NCBI GenBank assembly: GCA_016458225.1
Contig: JAEMGR010000033.1
Span: 1-42,467 of the forward strand
Length of the DNA: 42,467 nucleotides
Reading direction: 5' to 3'
Source of the DNA: Myxococcaceae bacterium JPH2
GTDB taxonomy: Bacteria; Myxococcota; Myxococcia; Myxococcales; Myxococcaceae
This document shows, piece by piece, positions 15,801-29,783 of this stretch. The notes beneath the pieces are model-generated. The model worked only from the letters and a program-made list of their open reading frames with translations. It was not told the DNA's origin and did not search any database. The first letter of the stretch is position 1. Every line of letters begins with the position of its first letter. Position numbers and translations under genes: made by a program.

Positions 15801-18735
15801 GCACGTGGACTGGGCCGCGCTCGATGCGGGCCCGTCGCGCCGCAAGGTCACGCTCCCCACGTATCCGTTCCAGCGGCAGCGCTTCTGGGAGGAGGGCGCG
15901 GGACTCCAGCGCCCCAACGGCGCGAGCACGTCCCGCGAGGAGCACCCGTTGCTCGGAGCGCGAGTGCCCCTGGCGCTGCTGGAGGGCGGGGCGCTCCTGT
16001 TCGAGACGACCCTGGGGCCCTCGGCGCACGCGTTCCTCGGACAGCACCGCGTGTTCGGGACGCCCACGTTGCCGGCCACCGCCTACGTCGAGATGGCGCT
16101 CGCGGCGGGCGCGCGCATGCTCGGAACCTCCGCGCTGCGCTTGTCGGACCTGGCGCTGCTGGCCGCGATGACCTTCCCCGCGGATGCCGAGCGCCGCGTG
16201 CAGGTCTCGGTGAGCGGTGCGGCGGGAGGTCGCGCATCGGTGCGCATCTTCAGCCGCTCCATCGCGAACCCGGATGAGGCGTGGCTCCTCCATGCCACCG
16301 CGACGCTTGCTCCCTGGAATGAGAGCGAGGAGACGCGTGGCGAGCCCGGACTCGACGCGGTGCTGGAGGGGCTGCGCGCCGCGCCGCTGCTCCAGGACTA
16401 CTACCAGCGTGCATTGGAATCCGGCGTCGACTTCGGCCCCGAGTTCCGAGGCATCACCGAGCTGCGCCAGCAGGGCGAGCAGGTCCTCGCCCGCATCGAG
16501 AAGCCCGCCACGCTCGGGGGTACGGGCGCCTATCTCGCGCATCCGGCCTTGCTGGATGCCTGCCTTCAGGTCGTGGGCGGGGCCTATCCCGAGCTGGCGG
16601 AGTCCGAGGTCTACGTGCCCATGCGCATCGAGAGCCTCGTGTTGTCCGGAGGACTCGAGGCCGGTGTGTGGAGCCACGCGGTGGTGCGGCCTCTGGATGA
16701 GGGGCGGCAGCGGCTGCGCGCGGACGTCAGCGTCTTCACCAGCGAAGGACGGCGGTGCGCGCGCGTGGAGGGGTTGGAGCTCCAGCGCACGACTCATGAG
16801 GCGCTGGGACTCGCCGCGGGTTCGGAGCTGGATCCGCTCCTCTACGAGCGCGTCTGGGAGCCCGCCGCGCTGGGCGAGGTGGGGCCGGGGGCGCGAGGAG
16901 CGGAGGAGGGGGCTTGCCTCATCCTCGCGGATGACGCGGGCGTGGGTGAGCGGCTGGCGCGGACCTTGAGCGAGGCGGGGCGTCCTTGCTTCGTGGCGAC
17001 GCGCGGACTGGCGTTCCGCAAGCTCGGAGCGCGGCGCTTCGAGCTGCCGGAGGACCCGGACGCGCTGCCCGCGGCGCTGCGTGAGGCGGAGCTGCCGACG
17101 GGACTCGCGGACGTCGTCGTGCTGTGGGGCCTCGATGGCGCGACCACGGACTCCCTCATGGACGCTCGCCTGGAGGATGCCACGCGGCGAGGCTGCGGAA
17201 GCGCCTTGGGCGTGCTGCGCTACCTCATCGAGCGAGGCCACTCGGAGGCGGTGTGGTTGATCACACGGGGCGCGCAGTCCGTGTCGCCCGGAGATGCGGT
17301 GCCGGGCCTCGCGCAGGCGCCGCTCTGGGGCATGGCGCGCCCGCTCGCCATCGAGTCGTCCGAGATGGATTGCCGGTGCGTCGACCTGGATCCACGCGCC
17401 GACCTCGACGCGCAGGTCGATGCGCTGCTTCGAGAGTTGGGCGCGCGCCGCGAGGCGACCGACAACCAGGTGGCCTACCGCGGTGTCCGTCACGTCGCGC
17501 GGCTGCGGAGGACGGAGGCCCGTGCGCTGCTTGCCTCGCGCGTCGAGCGTTCCGAGCTGTTCCGCGCGGACCGCAGCTACCTCATCGCGGGTGGGCTCGG
17601 GCGACTGGGCCTGCTGACCGCGGAGCTGCTCGCACGGCGGGGCGCGCGCACCTTGGTCCTGACCGGCCGAGCCGAGGCAACCCCGAGCGCGGCCGAGCGA
17701 CTGGAGCGCTTGCGTCGGCAAGGCGTCCGGGTCGAAGTGCGGCAGGTCGATATCGCGGACGCGACGGCGCTGGGGGCATTGCTGGAGGAAGTGGCCCGCG
17801 AACTCGCGCCGCTGGGCGGCGTGTTCCACTCGGCCGGCGCGCTCGACGACGGCGTGCTGCGACAGCAGCGCTGGGCGCGCTTCGAGTCGGTGCTGCGGCC
17901 CAAGGTCCGTGGTGCATGGAACCTGCACCGACTGACGGCCCACCTGCCGCTGGAGCACTTCGTCCTCTTCTCGTCGGTGGCGTCGCTGGTGGGCTCAGCG
18001 GGGCAGACGAACCACTGCGCCGCGACGGCCTTCGAGGACGCGCTGGCGCATCACCGCCGCGCCGAGGGACTGCCGGGGCTCAGCATCAACTGGGGCGTGT
18101 GGGCTGGCGACGCCGGGGCCCGCGTGGCCGTGAGCGAACAGGCGCGCACGCCGGGCCTGGATGCACTGCCGGCGCGGCAGGGGCTCCGCGCGCTGGAGCT
18201 GTTGCTCACCACGCGCGCCACGCAGGTGGGCGTGGCGGCCATCGACTGGGCGGTGTTCGGCGGAGGGCGCTCGTCACCGTATGACCAGGCGCTGCGCGAG
18301 CGAGCGCGCGGGCAGGTGGGCGCGCGCGCGACGTTCGTGGAGACCTTGGCGAGGGCGCCGGTCGCCCAGCGTCGCCGCCTCTTGATGGAGTACCTGCGCG
18401 AGCAGGTGGCTTGGATGCGCGGCCTGGGCTCGGGCGAGTCCATCGACCCACGGCAAGGATTCCAAGAGATGGGCATCGACTCGTTGGCCGCGTTGCAGCT
18501 CAAGAACCGGCTCCAAGCGGGCTTCGGCGTCACGCTGCCTGCCACCCTCGTCTTCAACTACCCGACGACGGAGAAGCTCGCGGCGCGGCTCGCGGAGGAC
18601 TGCATCCCGCTGGAGTTCGAAGTGGAAGCGGAGCCCGGGCCCGTGGCGCGCGAAGCGAGCGCGCCCGCGCTGGAGGGGCTGACCGAAGCGAACCTCGCGA
18701 ACCTGCTCTCCGAGCAGCTCTCGAAGATGAACTAG
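9829..18735 (+). CDS. Hybrid NRPS-PKS: TubC docking - Cy - A - PCP - KS - AT - DH - KR(altered) - ACP
   Basis: 2968 residues; ATG overlaps the previous stop. TubC-type docking domain 1-55. Heterocyclisation domain about 75-500 with the Cy signature D206-x4-D211-x2-S214 and the FNRLSIHPQVND block, so Ser, Thr or Cys is condensed and cyclised to an azoline. A domain about 545-1040; hand-read code D-F-Y-S-M-G-V-L-W-K matches no code I know well, and A3 reads TGQPNG instead of TGxPKG. PCP Ser 1088 (GANSV). KS Cys 1316 (TACSTS, the form often seen after an NRPS module). AT GHSTG Ser 1768, with RAAHS at 1867-1871 where malonyl ATs have HAFHS. DH His 2073 (HRVFGTPTLP) and Asp 2243. KR keeps the NADPH motif, Lys and Ser, but the catalytic Tyr and Asn are His 2729 and Thr 2733. 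ACP Ser 2885. No oxidase domain is present to form an aromatic azole. Confidence 0.92.
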   Translation: MTLDALLQALAAHGITLAVEGERLAVDAPSGEIPAALREQLVANKAELLALLSRQGRAPEAPPEVVARPEERHEPFPMTELQQAYSVGRQSELELNASMHAYNELDCQALDVARFEEAWNQVVARHEMLRAVEVPGFQQRILPSVPRYALPVEDLRGRGAEETEARLAAIRERLSQQVHSLDTWPLFELRVCLLDDDRARLFMSIDGTFIDGYSFQILYRELVHFYQHPEAVLTLPPLALSYRDYSLAVNGARGARHARSLAYWRERLARLPPAPDLPMEKEPRTLRRPRFRRWFARVEAEEWQQLKQRARARRLTEPELLLAAYAEVIAHWSRSPRFTLNVPHFNRLSIHPQVNDIIGTFASFTLVEVDHRPERTFTERAHAIRDELLLALEHREVSGVELLRELFRAQGRISGALMPVVMTSFASHSKSRDSHWVDFLAESFGGLVEALTQTPQVWIDLQIVYQRGGVFLNWDVAEELFPPGMLEDMFNAFRALLHQLAEDDAAWSRKDLEVIPWRQREVLARVNDNALPLSGALLHTGFFRNAAERPNAPALATSEGTLTYGELSRRASRLGRELRERGATPNRVVAVVMEKGWEQIVAVLGILSSGAAYLPIDAGLPPERRAYMIRNGGAELVVTQPRFASREWPEGLQVLALTPDAFSAHRDTPLATLQRPEDLAHILYTSGSTGQPNGAMLTHAGMVNAIEWTHRRFGVGPDDRLIALSALHHDFSVYDVFGTLSAGGLIVLPDAARRRDPAHWVELMARHGVTVWSTVPAMMEMLLTYLEGGNVRLGCPLRLVMLGGDWIPVTLPARLRARFGGVKLVSVGGPTETSLWNITHPVEEADERRRSIPYGKPIANTRYYVMDERLAERPLWVPGELCCAGIGVALGYVGAGAGSAKFTLHPRTGERIYRTGDLGRYLPDGTIEFLGRVDFQLSIRGQRIEPGEIEAALHRESSLRAAVVGAVGEHHEKRLVAYVVPAEGHKDVDTRRIRESLARSLPEHMVPATFVVLDELPLTRNGKVDRRGLPHPDAVARPLRVSEPAPVSRVASGEARELTAGLAKAVGEVLGVPPVQPDRNFFELGANSVHLIQLHLRLKASLGVSVPVVEIFGNPTVRALARHLGASGVEEGAAAPSLGASVPAAGERDIAIVGMSCRLPGAPSLEAFWNNLVNGIESVAAFSDDELRAAGVSAAAFRDPRYVRASAVLEGHDTFDADFFSLTPREARALDPQQRVFLECAWEAMEHAGLLPGKGDAVVGVYAGKSVSHYRYPYPDLTRPLNFFQDLISQDKDFLATQTSYKLDLRGPSVNVQTACSTSLVAVSMACDALLNGSCDVALAGGVAIKVPHAVGYLFEEGSIFSGDGHCRPFDARANGTLPGSGAGVVVLKRLSDARAHGDTVLAVIKGTAINNDGHRKVGFMAPGVEGQADVVRRAHQRAGVEPRSISYVEAHGTGTAIGDPIEVAALTRAFAGEAGSRACGLGSVKSNMGHLDSAAGIAGLIKVVLSLQHRTLPRSLHFESPNPNIDFQSGPFYVVAQNQPWTATEGPLRAGVSSFGIGGTNAHVVLEEAPAPVAAVASEARAERSRHILTLSARSEAALRQLAGRYRERLDSTEDVLADLCFSANTGRTTFEHRLAVVGVDRAHLSTLLSSAERQEERPGLVRGVPDLKQSAKVAFLFSGQGSQYVGVARELYATHPGFRQRLDAFDALLRGTWTRSLQSVLYPAPGEDSVLDQFDHAQPALFALEYALGELWMSWGVMPDVLLGHSTGELAAACLAGVMSVEDGLKLAVHRGRLMHQLPEGGNLAVSASEAQVREVLAQGGWAIGVAALNGPDNVVVSGPPEELAAVTQAMEARGFKVRRLNIPRAAHSVMVERILEEFRAVARTLTFSLPKLPMVSGMTGAPITEAIATPDYWCAQLREPVRFADGVQRLYQDGARVFVEIGPKATLLGMAARCVPEGECAFLPSLKPEDGGWQQLLESAAGLFVRGVHVDWAALDAGPSRRKVTLPTYPFQRQRFWEEGAGLQRPNGASTSREEHPLLGARVPLALLEGGALLFETTLGPSAHAFLGQHRVFGTPTLPATAYVEMALAAGARMLGTSALRLSDLALLAAMTFPADAERRVQVSVSGAAGGRASVRIFSRSIANPDEAWLLHATATLAPWNESEETRGEPGLDAVLEGLRAAPLLQDYYQRALESGVDFGPEFRGITELRQQGEQVLARIEKPATLGGTGAYLAHPALLDACLQVVGGAYPELAESEVYVPMRIESLVLSGGLEAGVWSHAVVRPLDEGRQRLRADVSVFTSEGRRCARVEGLELQRTTHEALGLAAGSELDPLLYERVWEPAALGEVGPGARGAEEGACLILADDAGVGERLARTLSEAGRPCFVATRGLAFRKLGARRFELPEDPDALPAALREAELPTGLADVVVLWGLDGATTDSLMDARLEDATRRGCGSALGVLRYLIERGHSEAVWLITRGAQSVSPGDAVPGLAQAPLWGMARPLAIESSEMDCRCVDLDPRADLDAQVDALLRELGARREATDNQVAYRGVRHVARLRRTEARALLASRVERSELFRADRSYLIAGGLGRLGLLTAELLARRGARTLVLTGRAEATPSAAERLERLRRQGVRVEVRQVDIADATALGALLEEVARELAPLGGVFHSAGALDDGVLRQQRWARFESVLRPKVRGAWNLHRLTAHLPLEHFVLFSSVASLVGSAGQTNHCAATAFEDALAHHRRAEGLPGLSINWGVWAGDAGARVAVSEQARTPGLDALPARQGLRALELLLTTRATQVGVAAIDWAVFGGGRSSPYDQALRERARGQVGARATFVETLARAPVAQRRRLLMEYLREQVAWMRGLGSGESIDPRQGFQEMGIDSLAALQLKNRLQAGFGVTLPATLVFNYPTTEKLAARLAEDCIPLEFEVEAEPGPVAREASAPALEGLTEANLANLLSEQLSKMN

Positions 18736-18742
18736 GCCCGTC

Positions 18743-21700
18743 ATGTCCGCGCACCCGAGCGATACCGGCTACGGCGACCTGATGAAGCGCGCGCTCCTGA
18801 AGCTCCAGGAGGCGCAGTCGCGCCTGGATGCCCATGAGCGTGCGAAGCACGAGCCCATCGCCATCATTGGGATGGGGTGCCGCTTCCCCGGCGGCGTGAC
18901 GACGCCCGAGCAGTACTGGCGACTGCTGAGCGAAGGGCGGGACGCCATCACGGAGGTCCCCGCCACGCGATGGGACGTGGACAGCTTCCATCACCCGGAC
19001 CCGGACGCGCCGGGCCGCGTCTCCAGCCGCTTCGGCGGGTTCCTGGACCGCATCGATCAGTTCGAGCCGCGCTTCTTCGGCATCTCTCCGCGTGAGGCGG
19101 CGCGGATGGATCCGCAGCACCGGCTCTTGCTCGAGTGCACCTGGGAGGCGCTGGAGTCCTCTGGCCGGAATCCCACGTCCCTGCAGGGCACGCGCACCGG
19201 CGTGTTCATCGGGATGATGGGGCAGGACTACACGCAGATCGCCACGCAGTCCCCCGAGCTCATCGATGCCCACACGGGAGCGGGCAATGGCGCGAGCGTC
19301 GCGTCGGGACGGCTCTCGTACACGTTCGGGCTCCAGGGCCCCAGCCTCACGGTCGACACGGCGTGCTCGTCGTCTCTCGTCGCCGTCCACCTCGCGCTGC
19401 GCAGCCTGCGCCAGCAAGAGGTGGACTTCGCGGTGGCGGGCGGCGTGAACCTCGTGCTGTCGCCGGTGGCGTCGTTGATTGAATCGCGCGCGCACATGCT
19501 GTCGCCGGATGGGCGCTGCAAGGCGTTCGATGCGTCGGCCAACGGGATTGGCCGGGGCGAGGGCTGCGGCGTCATCGTGCTGCGGCGCCTGTCGGATGCG
19601 ATTGCGCACGGTGACCCCATCGTCGCGGTGCTGCGCGGCTCGGCCGTCAACCAGGATGGCCGGACCAGCGGGCTCACCGTCCCCAACGGGCTCGCGCAGC
19701 GACAGGTCATCCAGGACGCGCTGAAGGACGCCCGCGTGGATGCCTCGCAGGTGGGCTACGTGGAGGCGCACGGAACGGGGACGGCGCTGGGGGATCCCAT
19801 CGAGCTGGAGGCCCTGGCCGCTGCCTACGGAGACAAGGCCGCGCGAAGCCAGCCGCTGGTGGTGGGCTCGGTGAAGACGAACCTCGGCCACCTGGAGGGC
19901 GCGGCGGGCATCGCTGGGCTCATCAAGTCCGCGCTGTGTCTGTCGCGCGAGCGGATTCCCGCGCACCTCCACCTGCGCAATCCCTCGCCGCACGTGGACT
20001 GGAATCGCCTCTTCATCGAGGTGCCCACCACGCCGCGAGACTGGCAGGCCGGCGAGCCTCGCTTCGCCGCGGTCAGCTCCTTCGGGTTCTCCGGCACGAA
20101 CGCCCACCTCATCCTGGAGTCCGCGCCGAGGCCCGCGCAGTCCGCCGTGCACGAAGAGCGGCCCTGGCATCTGCTGGGTCTGTCGGCGCGCACGGTGGGG
20201 AGCCTGCGGACGCTCTCCGGTGACGTGGCGAACGTGCTGGGCGCGGAGCACCTGGGCACGCTCGCGGAGGTGTGCCACGCGGCCAATGTGGGCCGCACGT
20301 CGCTGGAGGAGCGCGCGGCCTTCATCGCGCCCACGACCGCGTCCATGGCCGAGGCGCTGCGCGGCTTCCAGCAAGGACTGGCCACGGAGCCCGGTGCCTG
20401 GGTCCAGGGACGCAAGGGCCTGGAGGTACCGCGCCTCGCGTTCCTCTTCTCCGGGCAGGGCGCGCAGTACGTGGGCATGGGGCGCGAGCTGTTCGCCACG
20501 CATCCTGACTTCCGGAGCGACCTCCTCCGGTACGAGGCCATCCTGCGGCCTCACCTGGAGCGTCCACTCACGCAGGTGCTCTTCGAGGCGCGCGACGGAG
20601 CCCTGGACGAGACGCGCTTCACCCAGCCCGCGCTCGTCGCGCTGGAGCTGGCGCTGGCGCGACTGCTCCAGTCGTGGGGGCTTCAGCCGGACGCGCTCCT
20701 CGGGCACAGCGTGGGCGAGTACGCGGCGGCGCTGTTCTCGGGCGTGATGGAGCCCGAGGAAGGCCTGCCGCTCGTGGCCGAGCGCGCGCGGCTCATGCAG
20801 GCCCTGCCCGAGCGCGGGACGATGCTCGCCGTCCTCGCGGACGAGGCGCGCGTGGCCCCGTTGCTCAGCGCCTATCCCCGCGTGTCCCGCGCGGCGCTCA
20901 ATGGCCCGCGCAACACGGTGCTGTCCGGAGATGCGGCCTCGCTCGATGCCCTGTCGCGGACGCTGGCCGCGGAGGGAGTCGAGTGCCGACGGCTGAAGGT
21001 CTCTCACGCCTTCCACTCGCCCCTGATGGAGCCGATGGTCGCGGACTTCGAGCGCGCGGCGGGGCGCGTGGCCATGCGGACATCACGCATTCCGCTCATC
21101 TCGAACCTCGACGGAGAGGAGGGCGGCGAGGCGATGGCGCGTCCAGGCTACTGGGCGCGGCATGTGCTCGCGCCGGTGCGGTACGCGGCGGGCATCCAGA
21201 CGCTCGTGCGGCGCGGGGTGCGTGCCTTCCTCGAGGTGGGGCCCAAGCCTGTCCTCGTGGGGCTGGCGCGCGAGGGCCGCGTGCCCGAGGACGCCGTGTG
21301 GCTGGAGACGCTTCATCCCCGCCGAGGGGACTGGCAGGGGCTGCTGCGCTCCCTCGCGGAGCTGTACGTCCGAGGCGTCGAAGTGGACTGGACCCGCTTC
21401 GATGGTGCTCCGACGCGGCGGCGCGTGTCGTTGCCTACCTATCCGTTCGAGCGACAGCGTCACTGGCTGGAGGTGCCCGCGCCGTGGGCGCGTCAGGCGC
21501 CTCGTTCATCCGCGCATCCTTTGCTCGGGGCGCGATGGGACTCGATGGCGCTGCGCGAGGGCACCACGGTCTTCGCGGGTGAGCTGCGGGCCAGCTCGCT
21601 TCCGTTCCTGAGTGAGCACCGCGTGCATGGCAAGGCAGTGGTCCCCGCCACGGCCTTCGTGGAGATGGTGGCCTCGGCGGCGGCGCGGGTGCTCGGCTCG

Positions 21701-24283
21701 GAGTCGCTCACGCTGGAGGAGTTCACGCTGCATCAGGCGCTCGTGCTCTCGGAGCAGCGGGCCACGCGAGTGCAGACGCTCGTGGAGCAACGCGGCGATG
21801 CGGGCTGGACCTGCACCCTGGTGAGCAAGGAGGACGAGAGCGCCGAGGACGGGCCGCGCGCTTCAGCGGGCTGGCGCACGCATGTCACGTGTCGTCTCTC
21901 GGTGCTCGACGCCCCCAGGCCCCGGGGCGACCGGAATGCGTGGAAGCGGAGCTGCCCGGAGCAGGTCTCGGTGGAGGACTTCACCGCCGCGATTCGCGAG
22001 CGCGGGCTCGACTATGGCCCGTCGCTGCGGCTCCTCGAGTCGCTGCATCGCGGGAGGCACGCCGCGTTCTCCGTCAGCCAGGTGGAGGCCGGGCCAGACA
22101 CCTTCCGCGCGCATCCGGCCCTGCTCGATGCGTGCTTGAGGACGGCCGCCGCCGTCACGCCGCTCGCGCCCGAGGACCCGTTGCTGTTGCCCGTCGCGCT
22201 CCAGCGGATCGACCTGTACGAGCCGCTGCCCGCGCGCGTCTGGACCCACGCCACGCAGCGCTCGTCACTGGGCGCGGCGGGTCTCCCCGTGACGGACCTC
22301 ACGGTGTGCGGGGAGGACGGCGCGGTGGTGGCCACGCTCACGGGCCTCACCGTCCGCAAGGCGGATCGCGACGCGCTCTTGCGGGGGCTGGATGGAGAGC
22401 TGCCGGACTGCGTCTATCGCACCGCATGGAGTCCGGCACAGGCCGTCACGCCGCCGAGGCTCGCGGGACAGCACTGGGTGCTGTTCGCGGACGCGGGTGG
22501 GGCAGGGGCGCTCCTCGCGAGTCAGCTCACCGCGCGAGGCGCCCGCGTCACGCAGGTGCGCCGAGGCGCGGAGCCGAGCCGCGCGGCGGAGCGCCTGTCG
22601 GTGGATGCAGCCTCGCCCGAGTCCATCGCGGCGCTCCTGACGCGTTGGGCGGACGCGCCGCCCCAGGTCTGCCTCTACCTGTGGGATGTCGATGCGCCGC
22701 GCGATGCCGAGCCCCGGCTGGATGCGCTCGATGCGCCGCTGCTGCTGGTCCAGGGAATGCTGCGCGCGACGTGGCGCACCGCGCCTCGCTTCGTGGTCGT
22801 CACGCGGGGGACGCAGCGACTCGGCCTGGAGCCCGTGGCGCCGAACGTCGCGCAGGCTCCGCTGTGGGGCTTCGCCCAAGCGATTGCGACCGAGGCTCCG
22901 GAGCTGAAGTGCCTTCGCGTGGACCTCCCCGCCGAGCCGGTCGAGGAGGACTTCGACCTGTTGTTGCGCGCCTGTGCGCTGCCCGACTCCGAGGCGCAGG
23001 CCGTGGTGCGCGAGCGACGCCTGCACACGGCGCGACTGGAGCGGATCCGCCCGCGCTCGGCGCCGAGTCGCGACGTGGCGGTGCTGCCCGATGCGACCTA
23101 CCTCATCGCGGGTGGGCTCGGCGGACTGGGGCTGCACCTCGCCGGATGGCTGGCGCACAAGGGCGCACGCCACGTGGTCCTGCTCGGTCGGCATGCCCCC
23201 ACCGAGGAGGCGAGTGCTCGGATTGCCTCTCTGCGCGAGCAGGGCGTCGACGTCCGCGTGGCACTCGCGGACATCGCGGTGCGAACGGACGTGGCGACGG
23301 TGCTGGAGGGACTGCGCTCCGGGCCTCCCTTGCGCGGCGTCATCCACGCGGCGGGCGTGCTGCGCGATGGCACCCTGGGCTCGCAGTCACCCGCGCGCTT
23401 CCATGAGGTGCTGGCGCCCAAGGTGCTCGGTGCGTGGAACCTGCACGTGCTCACGCGGGAGGACGCGCTGGACTTCTTCGTCGGCTTCTCGTCCGTCGCA
23501 TCGCTCATCGGGACGCCGGGACAGTCCAACTATGTCGCGGCCAATGCGTTCCTGGATGGGCTCGCGCATCTGCGGCACGCGCTGGACCTGCCCGCGCTGA
23601 CGCTCAACTGGGGCTCCTGGGGCGAGGCGGGCATGGCCGCGCGGTTGAGGTCGGCGGACGCGCCACCTCCTGGGGCGCTGGGCTTGGGTGCGCTCAGCGT
23701 CGAGCAGGGCCTGGCGTTCCTGGATCGACTGCTGGCTCGGGCGCATGTGCAGGTGGGCGTGTTCCCGGTCGACTGGGCACGGCTGGCCGAGCAGCTCCCA
23801 GGGCTCGCGCGCCAAGCGCTCGTGCAGGGACTGCTGGAGCTTCCCGCGGGGAGTCGGAGACAGGCGCCCGCGTTCCGCGCGCGCTGGGAGAGCGCACCTC
23901 CCGCGCGGAGGTTGGAGCTGCTGCGTCAGCACGTGGCGGGGCAAGTGGCGGCGACGCTCGGGCTGGCGGAGGCGGACGCGCCCACGGGCAGCGAGCGGCT
24001 GTTCGACCTGGGCTTCGACTCGCTGCTCGCCGTCGAACTCAAGAACCGCCTCGCGACCAGCTTGGGCCGGAGCCTTCGCACGACGCTCGTCTTCGACTTC
24101 CCCACGGTGAGCGGACTGGTGGCGCACCTCGGAGAAGAGCTGGGGCTGGGAGACGCCGCGCCGAGCCCCGAGCCCACGGGGCGCCCGGTCCAGGACGTCA
24201 TGGCGGAGGAGATTCAAGGGCTGTCCGAGCAGGAGCTGACGGCCCTCATCGATCAGGAATTGGAGAGCGCGCTTACGCGCTGA
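18743..24283 (+). CDS. PKS module: KS - AT(malonyl) - DH - KR - ACP
   Basis: 1846 residues, a full module. N-terminal docking helix (about 10-35), KS with DTACSSS (C208), EAHGTGT and NLGHLEGAAG. AT with FSGQGAQ, GHSVGE (Ser 656) and HAFH (755-758), the malonyl signature. DH with HRVHGKAVVP (His 959) and HPALLDAC. KR with GGLGGLG, LRD in place of LDD, and SNYVAAN (Tyr 1597). ACP GFDSL (Ser 1760), followed by a C-terminal docking helix (GLSEQELTALI). All catalytic residues are in place, so each pass adds two carbons and leaves a double bond, probably trans given a B-type KR. It starts 7 bp after the previous stop; the ribosome site is weak and translation may depend on coupling. Whether the module is used once or repeatedly, which would vary polyene length, cannot be read from sequence. 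Confidence 0.95.
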   Translation: MSAHPSDTGYGDLMKRALLKLQEAQSRLDAHERAKHEPIAIIGMGCRFPGGVTTPEQYWRLLSEGRDAITEVPATRWDVDSFHHPDPDAPGRVSSRFGGFLDRIDQFEPRFFGISPREAARMDPQHRLLLECTWEALESSGRNPTSLQGTRTGVFIGMMGQDYTQIATQSPELIDAHTGAGNGASVASGRLSYTFGLQGPSLTVDTACSSSLVAVHLALRSLRQQEVDFAVAGGVNLVLSPVASLIESRAHMLSPDGRCKAFDASANGIGRGEGCGVIVLRRLSDAIAHGDPIVAVLRGSAVNQDGRTSGLTVPNGLAQRQVIQDALKDARVDASQVGYVEAHGTGTALGDPIELEALAAAYGDKAARSQPLVVGSVKTNLGHLEGAAGIAGLIKSALCLSRERIPAHLHLRNPSPHVDWNRLFIEVPTTPRDWQAGEPRFAAVSSFGFSGTNAHLILESAPRPAQSAVHEERPWHLLGLSARTVGSLRTLSGDVANVLGAEHLGTLAEVCHAANVGRTSLEERAAFIAPTTASMAEALRGFQQGLATEPGAWVQGRKGLEVPRLAFLFSGQGAQYVGMGRELFATHPDFRSDLLRYEAILRPHLERPLTQVLFEARDGALDETRFTQPALVALELALARLLQSWGLQPDALLGHSVGEYAAALFSGVMEPEEGLPLVAERARLMQALPERGTMLAVLADEARVAPLLSAYPRVSRAALNGPRNTVLSGDAASLDALSRTLAAEGVECRRLKVSHAFHSPLMEPMVADFERAAGRVAMRTSRIPLISNLDGEEGGEAMARPGYWARHVLAPVRYAAGIQTLVRRGVRAFLEVGPKPVLVGLAREGRVPEDAVWLETLHPRRGDWQGLLRSLAELYVRGVEVDWTRFDGAPTRRRVSLPTYPFERQRHWLEVPAPWARQAPRSSAHPLLGARWDSMALREGTTVFAGELRASSLPFLSEHRVHGKAVVPATAFVEMVASAAARVLGSESLTLEEFTLHQALVLSEQRATRVQTLVEQRGDAGWTCTLVSKEDESAEDGPRASAGWRTHVTCRLSVLDAPRPRGDRNAWKRSCPEQVSVEDFTAAIRERGLDYGPSLRLLESLHRGRHAAFSVSQVEAGPDTFRAHPALLDACLRTAAAVTPLAPEDPLLLPVALQRIDLYEPLPARVWTHATQRSSLGAAGLPVTDLTVCGEDGAVVATLTGLTVRKADRDALLRGLDGELPDCVYRTAWSPAQAVTPPRLAGQHWVLFADAGGAGALLASQLTARGARVTQVRRGAEPSRAAERLSVDAASPESIAALLTRWADAPPQVCLYLWDVDAPRDAEPRLDALDAPLLLVQGMLRATWRTAPRFVVVTRGTQRLGLEPVAPNVAQAPLWGFAQAIATEAPELKCLRVDLPAEPVEEDFDLLLRACALPDSEAQAVVRERRLHTARLERIRPRSAPSRDVAVLPDATYLIAGGLGGLGLHLAGWLAHKGARHVVLLGRHAPTEEASARIASLREQGVDVRVALADIAVRTDVATVLEGLRSGPPLRGVIHAAGVLRDGTLGSQSPARFHEVLAPKVLGAWNLHVLTREDALDFFVGFSSVASLIGTPGQSNYVAANAFLDGLAHLRHALDLPALTLNWGSWGEAGMAARLRSADAPPPGALGLGALSVEQGLAFLDRLLARAHVQVGVFPVDWARLAEQLPGLARQALVQGLLELPAGSRRQAPAFRARWESAPPARRLELLRQHVAGQVAATLGLAEADAPTGSERLFDLGFDSLLAVELKNRLATSLGRSLRTTLVFDFPTVSGLVAHLGEELGLGDAAPSPEPTGRPVQDVMAEEIQGLSEQELTALIDQELESALTR

Positions 24284-24290
24284 GGACTCG

Positions 24291-29779
<5,489 letters not shown>

Positions 29780-29783
<4 letters not shown>

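Noticed and set aside
14257-17958. Another long minus-strand open frame
   Set aside because: Same reason: no motif, antisense to the AT-DH-KR region of the hybrid protein.
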